Shown one piece after another: positions 9,422 through 19,412 of a stretch of DNA of 64,000 nucleotides. Position 1 is the first letter of the stretch. Every line of letters begins with the position of its first letter. The position numbers and the translations under genes are program-made. The stretch is taken from the NCBI RefSeq assembly GCF_011806405.1, contig NZ_JAATOW010000006.1, positions 92,611-156,610 of the forward strand, in the 5' to 3' direction. The stretch comes from Pseudooceanicola sp. HF7 (GTDB lineage: Bacteria; Pseudomonadota; Alphaproteobacteria; Rhodobacterales; Rhodobacteraceae). The notes under the pieces are model-generated. The model was given only the letters and a program-made list of their open reading frames with translations. It ran no database searches and was not told where the DNA came from.

Positions 9422-11770
9422 GTGGCAGAGGTTTCGACGGGCGAAAGCGTGTTTGACGCAGCGCGCAGGCGGCTGGGGGATCGAACCCATGTCCTCTTGT
9501 TTCTCTGCATGGCCTTCATGGGGCTGGCCGCCATCGTGCCCAGCCGCCTTGCCGCGCTGGCGCTGCTTTTCAGCGGCACAAGCATCGGCGTCGGCCTGCT
9601 GCTGGTGCGCGCCCTGTCCCAGCGGTCCGGCAGTTTCGCGGATTACGAGGATGGTTTCCTCAGCGCGCTGCTCATCACGGATCCCAGCCCCGCACTTGTC
9701 GCCAACAGCGCGGGCAAGATCGCCTTCCTCAGTGAAACCGCCGCCGAAAGCTTCGGCGCGGAACCCGGTCAGACCCTGGCCGAAGCCCTGCGCGGCAAGC
9801 TGGGCCAGGCCCAGGCGGAAACCGTGTTGATGCGCATGACGTCAGAGGCCGCGCGCCTCGGCGCCAGCCGTGCGGATATCGAGACGGTCTCGGGCCGCCT
9901 GCGCATCGGGGTGCAATCGCTGGATGGCGGCCACATGCTCTGGCGGTTCGAGGAGTTCGACCTGGCCGACCAGAAGGCGGCCTCCGATTACCAGGTGCCG
10001 ATGATCTCCATGGGGCGCGGGCAGGCGATCCTCTACATGAACGCCGCCGCCCGCAAGCTGGTGGGCGGACGCCCCAAGCGGCTGGATGACCTGTTCGTGC
10101 TGCCCCCCGACCAGGTGGAAGGGCTGGTGCAGGTCCGCACGCCCGATGGCCCGGTGCAGCGCCGCCTGGTCACCATCTCCGGCTCTGCAGAGGACCGCCG
10201 CGAACTGCTGCTTCTGGCGGCAGAGGAAAGCGCCAGCCAGGGCCCCTCCAGCCCCGAACAGGATCCCGATGACATCTGGACGCGCACCGATGACCTGCCG
10301 GTCCCGATCCTGCGCCTCTCCGTCGCCGGAGAGATAGAGCTGGCCAATGCCGCCGCCCGCCAGTTGCTGGACCTGGATCCCCACAGCCCCGCAGAGCTTT
10401 CCGACCTGATGGAGGGGCTCGGCCGCTCCATCACCGGCTGGCTGGAAGAGGCCGCCACCTGTCCCGTCGATACCGGCAGCAAGCCGCATTCGGAATTCCT
10501 GCGCCTCTCGCGCTCGGAAAGAGAGGTCTACGTCCAGGTCGCCGTGAAGCCGATCCGCTTCCAGGGCCGCACCGCCCTGATCGCGGTGATGAGCGATGCG
10601 ACCGAACTCAAGACTCTGGAAGCCCAATTCGTCCAGAGCCAGAAGATGCAGGCCATCGGCCAGCTCGCCGGCGGGGTAGCGCATGATTTCAACAACCTGC
10701 TGACCGCGATCACCGGCCATTGCGACCTGCTGCTGCTGCGCCACGACCACGGCGATCCCGATTACGGCGACCTGGTGCAGATCAACCAGAACGCCAATCG
10801 CGCCGCGGCGCTGGTCGGCCAGCTGCTGGCCTTCTCACGCAAGCAGACCCTGCGGCCGGAAACCATCGACCTGCGCACCACGCTGTCGGACCTGACCCAC
10901 CTGCTGAACCGGCTGGTGGGGGAAAAGGTGACGCTCACCCTGACCCATGATCCCCACCTGCCCAAGATCCGCGCCGACAAGCGGCAGCTGGAACAGGTGC
11001 TGATGAACCTCGTGGTCAATGCCCGCGACGCCCAGCGATCGGGCGGCGATATCCGCATCACCACCGAAACCCTGCACCTCCACCAGGAGATGCAGCGCGA
11101 CCGCGCCAAGGTCCCCCCCGGGGATTACGTGCTGGTCAAGGTGGCCGATACCGGCGTCGGCATCCCGCCCGACAAGCTCCAGAAGGTCTTTGAACCCTTC
11201 TTCACCACCAAGCGCGTGGGCGAGGGGACCGGGCTGGGCCTGTCCACCGCCTACGGGATCGTCAAGCAATCGGGCGGCTTCATCTTCGTGGAAAGCACCA
11301 TGGGCGAAGGCACCTGCTTCAGCCTGCTCTTCCCGGCACAGCGCGACGACCCTGTGCAGCTGGAAGCCCCCGCGCCATTGATCGAACAGGCCCCCGAAAC
11401 CCGTGGCGACGGCGTCGTCCTGCTGGTGGAGGACGAGGCCCCGGTGCGCGCCTTCGCTTCCCGCGCGCTGCGCCTGCGCGGCTACACGGTGCTTGAGGCA
11501 GAGAATGCCGAACAGGCGCTGGAGACCCTGCGCAATAGCAAGATGCGCATCGATGTCTTCGTCACGGATGTGGTCATGCCCGGCATGGATGGCCCCACCT
11601 GGGTGCGCGAGGCGCTGAAGGATCACCCCGATACCCGTGTCGTCTTCGTCTCGGGCTATGCAGAAGACAGCTTTACCGATGCCAGCGCCAGGATTCCCAA
11701 TGCCGTCTTCCTGCCCAAGCCCTTCTCGCTGGCCGATCTGACGGATACGGTCTGGCGCCAGCTCAACTAG
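9422..11770 (+). CDS. cckA: hybrid histidine kinase CckA
   Basis: Membrane-bound hybrid sensor kinase/phosphatase (782 residues) that drives CtrA phosphorylation through ChpT. Two membrane spans lie near residues 22-62, followed by PAS-like regions. The HisKA phospho-acceptor is H421 in GGVAHDFNNLL; the ATPase domain has VVNARDA and DTGVGIP, then GEGTGLGLST. A C-terminal receiver domain carries D716 in VTDVVMPGMDG. The GTG start is chosen for the upstream GGAGGG. The gene ends 8 bases into a convergent sulfotransferase-like gene. In this family CtrA is often non-essential and controls motility and gene transfer rather than replication. Confidence 0.93.
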   Translation: MAEVSTGESVFDAARRRLGDRTHVLLFLCMAFMGLAAIVPSRLAALALLFSGTSIGVGLLLVRALSQRSGSFADYEDGFLSALLITDPSPALVANSAGKIAFLSETAAESFGAEPGQTLAEALRGKLGQAQAETVLMRMTSEAARLGASRADIETVSGRLRIGVQSLDGGHMLWRFEEFDLADQKAASDYQVPMISMGRGQAILYMNAAARKLVGGRPKRLDDLFVLPPDQVEGLVQVRTPDGPVQRRLVTISGSAEDRRELLLLAAEESASQGPSSPEQDPDDIWTRTDDLPVPILRLSVAGEIELANAAARQLLDLDPHSPAELSDLMEGLGRSITGWLEEAATCPVDTGSKPHSEFLRLSRSEREVYVQVAVKPIRFQGRTALIAVMSDATELKTLEAQFVQSQKMQAIGQLAGGVAHDFNNLLTAITGHCDLLLLRHDHGDPDYGDLVQINQNANRAAALVGQLLAFSRKQTLRPETIDLRTTLSDLTHLLNRLVGEKVTLTLTHDPHLPKIRADKRQLEQVLMNLVVNARDAQRSGGDIRITTETLHLHQEMQRDRAKVPPGDYVLVKVADTGVGIPPDKLQKVFEPFFTTKRVGEGTGLGLSTAYGIVKQSGGFIFVESTMGEGTCFSLLFPAQRDDPVQLEAPAPLIEQAPETRGDGVVLLVEDEAPVRAFASRALRLRGYTVLEAENAEQALETLRNSKMRIDVFVTDVVMPGMDGPTWVREALKDHPDTRVVFVSGYAEDSFTDASARIPNAVFLPKPFSLADLTDTVWRQLN

Positions 11771-12362
11771 CGCCGATCCCCTCGTAAAGCGCGAAATCCG
11801 CGGCGAACTTGCGCCGCAGCTTCTCCTCTGTCGCGCGCGAGAGCTCCAGCTTGCCGGGTGGAGAGACATTTTCCCGCGCCGTGCTAAGGCTGACCCCCAG
11901 CCTTTCTTCCAGGAAAGCATCCAGCAGGGCCGGGGCCTCGTAACGGAACAGGTGGGTGACGCAGGTGCCATTGCCCGCCGGTTCCAGGAACTTCGCCTGG
12001 TTGCCGACCTGGGCGAATCCCGGCCGGTCCCCCCGGCAATAGGCCTGCACGAAGTCATCGAAGCTCATGCCGTGAGTAGCATTGGGATGGCCCGCCATCG
12101 CCGGGCGCTGCCGGAACCTGTACCAGCTGCCCAGCCAGGACACCGGTTCGCGCATGACCGCCAGAATTTCCATCTCTTCAGAGACGAATTTCTCCAGCAT
12201 GGGGCGGAAAAAGCGATTGTAGCGGAAGACCGGCGCATGTTTCAGCTCCGGCGGATCGGACACCACAAGCGCGGCATGGCGCGCCAACGCGCTCTCATAG
12301 GCGGTGCTGCCGGTCTTGGGAACGGACAGGAACACCAGTCGCGCCTTGGAAAATACCAGCAT
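11763..12362 (-). CDS. sulfotransferase-like protein
   Basis: Protein of 199 residues resembling small PAPS-dependent sulfotransferases. The N-terminus has a phosphosulfate-binding-type loop, SVPKTGSTAYESAL (residues 12-25), and the middle has MREPVSWLGSWYRFR, like the 3'-phosphate-binding segment of these enzymes. I place the start at the ATG at 12362 because it puts this loop where the family has it. The 3' end overlaps the convergent cckA gene by 8 bases. The acceptor molecule is unknown; surface polysaccharide sulfation is one possibility. Confidence 0.72.
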   Translation of the reverse strand: MLVFSKARLVFLSVPKTGSTAYESALARHAALVVSDPPELKHAPVFRYNRFFRPMLEKFVSEEMEILAVMREPVSWLGSWYRFRQRPAMAGHPNATHGMSFDDFVQAYCRGDRPGFAQVGNQAKFLEPAGNGTCVTHLFRYEAPALLDAFLEERLGVSLSTARENVSPPGKLELSRATEEKLRRKFAADFALYEGIGAS

Positions 12363-12465
12363 ATGCAACCCCTTCCGTGCCTCGCGGGCAGTATTCGTTG
12401 GCCCCACCTCGGGCGTCAACCACTCCTTAACGATGTTCCGCAAAGCTTTAAAAGTTAGAAATTTA

Positions 12466-12514
12466 TTGAAATGTTCTGCTTTTGGTCTCATATAGGTGCG
12501 AACAAGAGGCGAAC
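12466..12514 (+). promoter_or_regulatory. recA promoter with LexA (SOS) box
   Basis: A -35-like TTGAAA (12466-12471) is followed by TATAGG near 12491. The exact alphaproteobacterial SOS box GAAC-AAGAGGC-GAAC (complement of GTTC-N7-GTTC) lies at 12500-12514, over the likely transcription start. A degenerate second site, GTTC-N7-GGTC, is at 12473-12487, between the promoter elements. Confidence 0.82.
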
Positions 12515-12564
12515 ATCGGCAGCGATTGCTGCACCCGGCAGGGTGTGAAATAAGGATCGAAAGA

Positions 12565-13644
12565 ATGGCAACGGCAGATCTACTTTCCATGAACGGCAAA
12601 AAAGACCCGAACAAGCAAAAGGCCCTGGACAGCGCGCTGGCCCAGATCGAACGGCAATTCGGTAAGGGCTCGATCATGAAACTGGGCGGCAAGGATGCCA
12701 TTCAGGAGATCGAGGCAACCTCGACCGGCTCCCTTGGCTTGGACATCGCGCTCGGAATCGGCGGCGTGCCGAAGGGGCGTATCGTTGAAATCTACGGGCC
12801 GGAAAGCTCCGGCAAGACCACGCTCACGCTGCACTGCGTGGCCGAGGAACAGAAAAAGGGCGGCGTCTGCGCTTTCGTTGACGCCGAACATGCGCTGGAT
12901 CCGCAATATGCGCGCAAGCTGGGCGTCGATCTGGATGAACTCCTGATCTCCCAGCCCGATACCGGCGAACAGGCGCTTGAGATCACCGATACCCTGGTGC
13001 GCTCCGGCGCGGTCTCCATGGTCATCGTCGACTCGGTGGCGGCCCTGACCCCGAAATCGGAACTGGAAGGCGACATGGGCGACAGCTCCGTCGGCGTCCA
13101 CGCGCGCCTGATGTCCCAGGCCATGCGCAAGCTGACCGGCTCCATCAGCCGCACCAAGTGCACCGTGATCTTCATCAACCAGATCCGCATGAAGATCGGC
13201 GTCATGTTCGGCTCGCCCGAAACGACGACGGGCGGCAATGCGCTCAAGTTCTATTCCTCCGTCCGCCTCGACATCCGTCGCATCGGCGCGATCAAGGACC
13301 GGGACGAAATCGTCGGCAACTCGACCCGCGTGAAGGTGGTCAAGAACAAGGTGGCCCCGCCCTTCAAGCAGGTCGAATTCGACATCATGTACGGCGAGGG
13401 CATCTCCAAGATGGGGGAACTGGTCGACATGGGCGTCAAGGCCGGCGTGGTCGAGAAATCGGGCTCCTGGTATTCCTATTCGGATGAACGGATCGGGCAG
13501 GGGCGCGAGAACGCCAAGACCTTCCTGAAGGAAAACCCCGATCTGGCTTACGAGATCGAGGACAAGATCCGCGCGGCCCATGGCTTGGACTTCGGGGCGG
13601 GACACGATTCCGGTGGGGACAGCGACGACGTGATGGAGAGCTGA
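12565..13644 (+). CDS. recA: recombinase RecA
   Basis: DNA strand-exchange and LexA-coprotease protein, 359 residues. Walker A is GPESSGKT (residues 78-85); the familiar [21 protein letters not shown], and [17 protein letters not shown] stretches follow, and the C-terminus is acidic (DDVMES). The start is the ATG at 12565 behind TAAGGAT; the open frame upstream carries the promoter and SOS box and is not coding. A terminator hairpin follows at 13676. It is expected to be induced by DNA damage through the upstream SOS box. Confidence 0.98.
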   Translation: MATADLLSMNGKKDPNKQKALDSALAQIERQFGKGSIMKLGGKDAIQEIEATSTGSLGLDIALGIGGVPKGRIVEIYGPESSGKTTLTLHCVAEEQKKGGVCAFVDAEHALDPQYARKLGVDLDELLISQPDTGEQALEITDTLVRSGAVSMVIVDSVAALTPKSELEGDMGDSSVGVHARLMSQAMRKLTGSISRTKCTVIFINQIRMKIGVMFGSPETTTGGNALKFYSSVRLDIRRIGAIKDRDEIVGNSTRVKVVKNKVAPPFKQVEFDIMYGEGISKMGELVDMGVKAGVVEKSGSWYSYSDERIGQGRENAKTFLKENPDLAYEIEDKIRAAHGLDFGAGHDSGGDSDDVMES

Positions 13645-13675
13645 GGCACCCTCCTCCCGGATAGAAAAACACATC

Positions 13676-13705
13676 AAGGCGGCACCCCCCGGGGCGCCGC
13701 CTTTT
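13676..13705 (+). terminator. rho-independent terminator of recA
   Basis: Stem AAGGCGGC (13676-13683) with GCCGCCTT (13696-13703), followed by TTC. It is 32 bases after the recA stop. Confidence 0.82.
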
Positions 13706-13759
13706 CTCATGCCAAGTGACCCGAGCGTTGCGTTAACCCCGGGGCACCGCCCGCTGCGC

Positions 13760-13812
13760 ACCGACGTGATACCGACGTCATACCGACACGATACAGACGC
13801 GGCACCGACGCC
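13760..13812. repeat. short imperfect tandem repeat of an 11-12-base unit
   Basis: Four to five copies of a unit like ACCGACGTGAT occur in a row (ACCGACGTGAT, ACCGACGTCAT, ACCGACACGAT, ACAGACGCGGC, ACCGACGCC). No function is evident; it is not within a supported frame. Confidence 0.6.
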
Positions 13813-13920
13813 TCGAAACCGCTGTTAACCTGGGCATATACGCCCGATTCGCCCCAGCTCCTAACCCGGTATCGCTCCCCCTGGTCATCTTCCCTTAACC
13901 ACCCGCCGCAGGCCGGTAAG

Positions 13921-14055
13921 GGGGCCAGCCCCCTCGGGTCTGCGACCCTCACCCCCGAAGTATTTCTGGCCAGATGAAGGGATCCGGCCGCCATGCTTCA
14001 CCTGGCTGAAAATACTTCGGGGGAGGCGCGCGCAGCGCGGCGGGGGCAGGGCCCC
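13921..14055. repeat. large intergenic palindrome of the Rhodobacterales interspersed-repeat type
   Basis: Arms of 22 bases at 13952-13973 (starting CCCCCGAAGTATTT) and 14002-14023 (ending AATACTTCGGGGG) are nearly perfect complements. The flanks also pair: the G/C-rich 13921-13950 with 14024-14055 (GGGGCC...CTGCG against CGCAG...GGCCCC). The core with GAAGTATTT and CCAGATGAAG resembles a palindromic element I know from many Rhodobacterales intergenic regions. The whole can fold into one long hairpin. Confidence 0.72.
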
Positions 14056-14149
14056 TCTTCTGTGGAGCCGGGGTGCCAATGCGGTGGACACCGCCCCGCG
14101 CCCCAGTTAAATCAGCAAAACCGCCAGGTAACCGGAAAGGCCGCCCAGA

Positions 14150-16804
14150 ATGCAGTCGCTGAACGAGATCCGCTCGACGTTTCTGAACTACTTCCAGCGC
14201 CAGGGCCACACCATCGTGCCCTCGTCGCCGCTTGTGCCGCGCAATGACCCCACGCTGATGTTCGCGAACTCCGGCATGGTGCAGTTCAAGAACTGCTTCA
14301 CGGGCGTCGAGAGGCGCGATTACACCCGTGCGACCACCGCGCAGAAATGCGTTCGCGCCGGCGGCAAACACAACGATCTGGACAATGTCGGCTATACCGC
14401 GCGGCACCATACCTTCTTTGAAATGCTCGGGAATTTTTCCTTCGGTGATTACTTCAAGACCGAGGCGATTCCCTTTGCCTGGGAGCTGATCACCCGAGAG
14501 TTCGGCATTCCGAAGGACAAGCTTTATACAACGGTCTATCACACCGATGACGAGGCCTTCGAGCTTTGGAAGAAGATCGGCGTTCCCGAGGACCGCATCA
14601 TCCGGATCGCGACCTCCGACAACTTCTGGCAGATGGGCGATACCGGCCCCTGCGGTCCCTGCACCGAGATCTTCTATGACCATGGCGAGAAGTTCTGGGG
14701 AGGCCCTCCGGGATCGCCGGAAGAGGATGGCGATCGTTTCATCGAGATCTGGAACGTCGTTTTCATGCAGAACGAGCGGTTCGAGGACGGCTCCATGCGC
14801 GCGCTGGACATGCAGTCCATCGACACGGGCATGGGTATCGAACGCGTTGCGGCCCTGCTGCAGGGGACCAATGACAACTATGCCACGGACCTGATGCGCT
14901 CGCTGATCGAGGCTTCGGCCCATGCGACCAGCTCTGAGCCCGACGGCCCCGGCAAGACCCACCACCGGGTGATCGCAGATCACCTGCGCTCGACCTCCTT
15001 CCTGATCGCAGATGGCGTCATGCCCTCCAACGATGGTCGCGGCTACGTGCTGCGTCGCATCCTGCGCCGGGCCGCGCGCCACGCCCACCTGTTGGGCGCG
15101 CAGGATCCGCTGATGCACCGGCTGGTGCCGGAACTGGTCCGCCAGATGGGCGACGCCTATCCCGAGCTGCGCCAGGGCCAGGCGATGATCGAAGAGACTC
15201 TGAAACTGGAAGAAACCCGGTTCCGTCAGACACTTGATCGTGGCCTGAAGCTTCTGGACGATGAACTTGAGGGCCTGCCGGAGGGCGCCGAGCTGCCCGG
15301 CGAATCCGCCTTCAAGCTCTATGACACCTACGGTTTTCCGCTGGACCTGACGCAGGATGCGCTGCGTGAAAAGGGCCGCACCGTGGACACCGCCGGCTTT
15401 GACAGTGCCATGGCCGAACAGAAGGCCAAGGCCCGTGCGGCCTGGTCCGGCTCTGGCGAAGCGGCCGATGCGACGGTCTGGTTTGACCTCGCAGAGAAGA
15501 AGGGCACCACCGAGTTCCTTGGCTACGATACCGAGATCGCCGAAGGCCAGATCCTGGCCCTGGTGCGTGAGGGCCAGACCATCGACAGCGCCAGCGCCGG
15601 AGAGGCCGTCACGGTCGTGCTGAACCAGACGCCCTTCTACGCCGAGAGTGGCGGCCAGGTGGGCGACACCGGCGAGGTGCGCACGGAAAGCGGGACGGTC
15701 CGCATTTCCGATACGCGCAAGGTGGCCGGTGTCTTCCTGCATATCGGCGAAGTCTTTGATGGCACTGTGAAACCCGGTGAGCCTGCGATCCTGGAAGTGG
15801 AGCATGCGCGCCGCTCGATGATCCGGGCCAACCACTCTGCCACGCACCTACTGCACGAGGCCCTGCGCGAAGCGCTTGGCGATCACGTGGCACAGCGCGG
15901 CTCGCTCAATGCGCCGGATCGTCTGCGGTTCGACTTCAGCCATGGCGCGGCGCTTTCGCCCGAGGATCTGAAGACGGTGGAGCGTGAGGTCAACGCCTAC
16001 ATCCGCCAGAACACGGCCGTCGAAACCCGCATCATGACGCCCGACGACGCGCGCGAGATCGGCGCCCAGGCGCTGTTTGGTGAGAAATACGGGGACGAGG
16101 TCCGCGTTGTCTCCATGGGCCGCGCGCCCACGGGCAAGGGGCAGGGCGGTGACACCTGGTCCATCGAGCTGTGCGGCGGCACACATGTCACCCGCACAGG
16201 CGATATCGGGGCCTTTGCCCTGACCGGCGAAAGTGCCTCTTCCGCCGGCGTGCGCCGGATCGAGGCGCTGACCGGCGAAGCGGCCCTTGCAGAGCTGCGC
16301 GGCCGGGATATCGCCCTGTCGCAGATCGAGGGCATGCTCAAGACCTCCGGTCCGGGCACCGTGGATCGCGTCAAGGCGCTGATGGACGAACGCCGGCAGC
16401 TGGCCAACGAAGTTGCCCAGCTCAAGCGGGAGATCGCCATGGGCGGCGGCAGCGGCAACAGCGGCGCCGAGGCAGAGCAGGTCAACGGGATTTCCTTTAT
16501 CGGCCAGGCGCTTCAGGGCGTTTCCGGCAAGGATTTGCGCAGCCTGATCGACGCCCACAAGACCAAGGTCGGCTCCGGCGTGATCCTTTTGATCGCCGAG
16601 GAAGGCGGCAAGGTTGCCGTCGCCTGTGGCGTCACCGATGACCTTGTCGGCAAGGTTTCTGCGGTGGATGTGCTGAAGGCCGCCGTGCCCGCCGTTGGCG
16701 GCAAGGGCGGCGGGGGCCGTCCCGACATGGCGCAGGGCGGTGGCAAGGACTTTGCCGGTGCCGATGCGGCCATTGCCGCCGGACGCGCCGTTCTGGAAGG
16801 ATAA
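14150..16804 (+). CDS. alaS: alanine--tRNA ligase
   Basis: Charges tRNA(Ala) with alanine; 884 residues, normal length. The catalytic class II domain opens [14 protein letters not shown]; the editing domain has the zinc/editing motifs [12 protein letters not shown] (near residue 562) and CGGTH (near 674), and the C-Ala domain ends with the glycine-rich [18 protein letters not shown] at 14150 follows GGAAAGG. A DUF1330 gene begins 3 bases after the stop, so the two are probably co-transcribed. Confidence 0.98.
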   Translation: MQSLNEIRSTFLNYFQRQGHTIVPSSPLVPRNDPTLMFANSGMVQFKNCFTGVERRDYTRATTAQKCVRAGGKHNDLDNVGYTARHHTFFEMLGNFSFGDYFKTEAIPFAWELITREFGIPKDKLYTTVYHTDDEAFELWKKIGVPEDRIIRIATSDNFWQMGDTGPCGPCTEIFYDHGEKFWGGPPGSPEEDGDRFIEIWNVVFMQNERFEDGSMRALDMQSIDTGMGIERVAALLQGTNDNYATDLMRSLIEASAHATSSEPDGPGKTHHRVIADHLRSTSFLIADGVMPSNDGRGYVLRRILRRAARHAHLLGAQDPLMHRLVPELVRQMGDAYPELRQGQAMIEETLKLEETRFRQTLDRGLKLLDDELEGLPEGAELPGESAFKLYDTYGFPLDLTQDALREKGRTVDTAGFDSAMAEQKAKARAAWSGSGEAADATVWFDLAEKKGTTEFLGYDTEIAEGQILALVREGQTIDSASAGEAVTVVLNQTPFYAESGGQVGDTGEVRTESGTVRISDTRKVAGVFLHIGEVFDGTVKPGEPAILEVEHARRSMIRANHSATHLLHEALREALGDHVAQRGSLNAPDRLRFDFSHGAALSPEDLKTVEREVNAYIRQNTAVETRIMTPDDAREIGAQALFGEKYGDEVRVVSMGRAPTGKGQGGDTWSIELCGGTHVTRTGDIGAFALTGESASSAGVRRIEALTGEAALAELRGRDIALSQIEGMLKTSGPGTVDRVKALMDERRQLANEVAQLKREIAMGGGSGNSGAEAEQVNGISFIGQALQGVSGKDLRSLIDAHKTKVGSGVILLIAEEGGKVAVACGVTDDLVGKVSAVDVLKAAVPAVGGKGGGGRPDMAQGGGKDFAGADAAIAAGRAVLEG

Positions 16805-16807
16805 ACC

Positions 16808-17092
16808 ATGGCTGTCTATCTTGTCGCCCGGATCGACGTCACCGACCCCGAGGATTACAACAGCTACGCCTCGCGCACCGCGGCCCTGATCGCCGAAGCG
16901 GGCGGGCGCGTGCTGGCCAAGGGCGGAGAGCAATCCTATGTCGAAGGCTCCGGCCCCGGCCGCCATGTGATCATAGAGTTTCCCGACCGCGCGACCGCCG
17001 AGGCGTGGTATTCCTCTCCTGGTTACCAGGAGATCCTTCCCATTGCTTTGCGGTCAAGCGAGCGGGACATCGTCATCGTGGAGGGAGCTTGA
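16808..17092 (+). CDS. DUF1330 family protein, first copy
   Basis: Small protein of 94 residues with the DUF1330 pattern (YLVARIDVTDPEDYNSY at the start, VIIEFPDRATAEAWYSS in the middle), a ferredoxin-like alpha/beta-barrel fold that usually dimerises. The biochemical function of the family is unknown. It begins 3 bases after alaS, and its stop overlaps the start of a second DUF1330 gene (TGATG), so the two could form a heterodimer. Confidence 0.88.
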   Translation: MAVYLVARIDVTDPEDYNSYASRTAALIAEAGGRVLAKGGEQSYVEGSGPGRHVIIEFPDRATAEAWYSSPGYQEILPIALRSSERDIVIVEGA

Positions 17093-17379
17093 TGCCCGCA
17101 CTCTGGATTGCCCATGTCACCGTCACTGACGAGGACGCCTACGGAAAATACGCCAAGCTGGCCGGCCCTGCCATTGCCAAGCACGGCGGCAGCTTCATTG
17201 CCCGTGGCGGCCGGTTCGTTCAGCTGGAAGGCAAGGAGCGCCCGCGCAACGTGGTTGCAAAGTTCGACAGCGTGGAAGCGGCGGAAGCCTGCTACCACTC
17301 GCCTGAATACCAGGAAGCGCTCAGCCATGCGCGCGGCGCCTCCGAGCGTGAGTTGCTGATCGTCGAGACCTCTGAATAA
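17092..17379 (+). CDS. DUF1330 family protein, second copy
   Basis: Protein of 95 residues, paralogue of the preceding gene product (LWIAHVTVTDEDAYGKYAK; NVVAKFDSVEAAEACYHS; ASERELLIVE against SSERDIVIVE). The start ATG overlaps the previous stop by one base, with GGAGGG just upstream. The pair looks like a tandem duplication that has since diverged strongly. A clear terminator follows at 17411. Function unknown. Confidence 0.88.
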   Translation: MPALWIAHVTVTDEDAYGKYAKLAGPAIAKHGGSFIARGGRFVQLEGKERPRNVVAKFDSVEAAEACYHSPEYQEALSHARGASERELLIVETSE

Positions 17380-17410
17380 CAGATCGCCCCGTCAGGGTTC
17401 GATCATCAGG

Positions 17411-17434
17411 CGGCGCCCCTTGGGGCGCCGTTTT
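17411..17434 (+). terminator. rho-independent terminator of the alaS-DUF1330 unit
   Basis: Perfect stem CGGCGCCCC (17411-17419) and GGGGCGCCG (17422-17430), followed by TTTTG. Confidence 0.88.
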
Positions 17435-17470
17435 GCGTTTCAAGCCAGTGGGTTAGACGCGCGCAAAGAA

Positions 17471-17501
17471 GAAGGGCGGGGCCTTTCGGCACCCGCCCTT
17501 C
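17471..17501 (-). terminator. terminator of typA
   Basis: Stem GAAGGGCGGG (17471-17480) with CCCGCCCTTC (17492-17501). Read on the minus strand, it lies 25 bases beyond the typA stop and is followed by TTCTTTG. Confidence 0.78.
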
Positions 17502-17525
17502 CTGTCTTTTCCGGTGAAGCAGCGA

Positions 17526-19343
17526 TCAGCTGCGGGAGTTCCGCTTGCGCTCATGCGGGTCCAGGAAGCGCTTGCGCAGACGGATCGAGGTCGGCGTGAC
17601 TTCGACCAGTTCGTCGTCGTTGATGTAGGCGATGGCCTCTTCCAGCGACAGCTTGATCGGGGTCGTCAGGCGGACAGCGTCATCGGTGCCGGAGGCCCGG
17701 ACGTTGGTCAGCTGCTTGCCCTTCAGCGGGTTCACTTCCAGGTCGTTCTCACGGCTGTGTTCGCCGATGATCATGCCCTGGTAGACAGCTGCCTGGGCGC
17801 CGATAAAGAACTTGCCGCGATCTTCCAGCTTCCACAGTGCATAGGCCACGGCGGTACCGTCATCCATGGAGATCAGAACACCTGCGCGACGGCCCGGGAT
17901 GGAACCTTTGTAAGGCGCCCAGGTGTGGAACACGCGGTTCAGCACGCCCGTGCCACGGGTATCGGTCAGGAATTCGCCGTGATAGCCGATCAGGCCACGC
18001 GACGGGACATGCGCGATGATCCGGGTCTTGCCCGCGCCGGCCTGGCGCATCTCAGCCAGGTCACCCTTGCGCGCGCCGGTCAGCTTTTCGATGACTGCGC
18101 CGGAGTATTCGTCATCCACGTCGATGGTGACTTCCTCGATCGGCTCCAGCTTCTGGCCGTTCTCGTCTTCGCGCAGGATGACCTGCGGACGGGAGATCGA
18201 CAGCTCGAAGCCCTCGCGGCGCATGTTCTCGATCAGGACGCCCATTTGCAGTTCGCCACGGCCCGAAACCTCGAAGGCCTCGCCACCGGGGGTGTCCTGA
18301 ATCTTGATGGCGACGTTGGTCTCCGCTTCCTTCATCAGGCGCTCGCGGATGACGCGGGACTGCACCTTCTTGCCTTCACGGCCAGCCAGCGGGCTGTCGT
18401 TGATGCCGAAGGTCACGGTGATGGTCGGCGGATCGATCGGCTGGGCTTCCAGCGGTTCCTCGACGGCCAGGGCACAGATCGTATCGGCCACGGTCGTCTT
18501 GGTCATGCCGGCGATGGACACGATGTCCCCCGCTTGGGCTTCTTCGATGTCCTGCTGGCCAAGGCCACGGAATGCCTGGATTTTCGTGACGCGGAACTGT
18601 TCGATCTTCTGGCCCACGCGGGACAGGGACTGAACCGTTGCGCCAACCTTCAGCTTGCCGCTTTCGACGCGGCCGGTCAGGATCCGGCCCACGAAGGGGT
18701 CGGCGCCCAGGGTCACGGCCAGCATGCGGAAATCGTCATCCTGCTTGGCGACCTGCTTGGGCTTGGGCACGTGGTTCACGACAAGGTTGAACAATGCGTC
18801 CAGGTTCTTGCGCGGACCGTCCAGCTCTGCGTCGCACCAGCCGTTGCGGCCGGAGGCGTAGAGGTGGGGGAAGTCGAGCTGATCTTCATCCGCATCAAGC
18901 GATGCGAAAAGGTCGAAACATTCGTCCAGGGCCCGGTCAGGCTCTGCATCGGGTTTGTCGACCTTGTTGAGCACCACGATCGGGCGCAGGCCAAGAGCCA
19001 GCGCCTTGGAGGTGACGAACTTTGTCTGGGGCATCGGGCCTTCGGCCGCGTCCACCAGCAGGACAACCCCGTCGACCATGGAGAGGATACGTTCCACCTC
19101 TCCGCCGAAGTCGGCGTGGCCTGGGGTGTCGACGATGTTGATCCGCGTGCCTTTCCATTCGACCGAAGTCGCCTTGGCGAGGATGGTGATCCCTCGTTCC
19201 CGTTCCAGGTCATTGCTGTCCATGGCCCGTTCGGCCACGGCCTGGTTGGCGCGGAAGGCACCGGATTGCTTCAGCAGCTCATCCACCAGGGTCGTTTTAC
19301 CGTGGTCGACGTGAGCGATGATGGCGATATTGCGCAGATCCAT
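17526..19343 (-). CDS. typA: translational GTPase TypA/BipA
   Basis: Ribosome-binding GTPase of the elongation-factor family, 605 residues, linked to stress and cold adaptation and 50S assembly. G1 is HVDHGKTT (residues 11-18), G3 [15 protein letters not shown]4 NKVDKPDA. The EF-G-like domains and TypA C-terminal domain follow; the end is basic ([14 protein letters not shown]). The gene stands alone on the minus strand with its own terminator. Start ATG at 19343. Confidence 0.97.
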   Translation of the reverse strand: MDLRNIAIIAHVDHGKTTLVDELLKQSGAFRANQAVAERAMDSNDLERERGITILAKATSVEWKGTRINIVDTPGHADFGGEVERILSMVDGVVLLVDAAEGPMPQTKFVTSKALALGLRPIVVLNKVDKPDAEPDRALDECFDLFASLDADEDQLDFPHLYASGRNGWCDAELDGPRKNLDALFNLVVNHVPKPKQVAKQDDDFRMLAVTLGADPFVGRILTGRVESGKLKVGATVQSLSRVGQKIEQFRVTKIQAFRGLGQQDIEEAQAGDIVSIAGMTKTTVADTICALAVEEPLEAQPIDPPTITVTFGINDSPLAGREGKKVQSRVIRERLMKEAETNVAIKIQDTPGGEAFEVSGRGELQMGVLIENMRREGFELSISRPQVILREDENGQKLEPIEEVTIDVDDEYSGAVIEKLTGARKGDLAEMRQAGAGKTRIIAHVPSRGLIGYHGEFLTDTRGTGVLNRVFHTWAPYKGSIPGRRAGVLISMDDGTAVAYALWKLEDRGKFFIGAQAAVYQGMIIGEHSRENDLEVNPLKGKQLTNVRASGTDDAVRLTTPIKLSLEEAIAYINDDELVEVTPTSIRLRKRFLDPHERKRNSRS

Positions 19344-19412
19344 TGGGCATCCCTAAATAGCTTGCGCCCGCGCCTATACCGGAGCGAGGGGAAAAGCCAG
19401 AGGAAAGGCGCA

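Larger units (their letters stand above)
13706..14149. other. 444-base non-coding region between recA and alaS
   Basis: No supported gene. It contains a short array of 11-12-base imperfect direct repeats (13760-13812), several isolated TTAA motifs without CtrA spacing, a large palindrome (13921-14055) and the upstream region of alaS. Confidence 0.7.

Noticed and set aside
13710..13829. 39-codon frame starting at 13710 across the tandem repeats
   Set aside because: No ribosome-binding site, no hydrophobic or conserved pattern, and it overlaps the repeat array.
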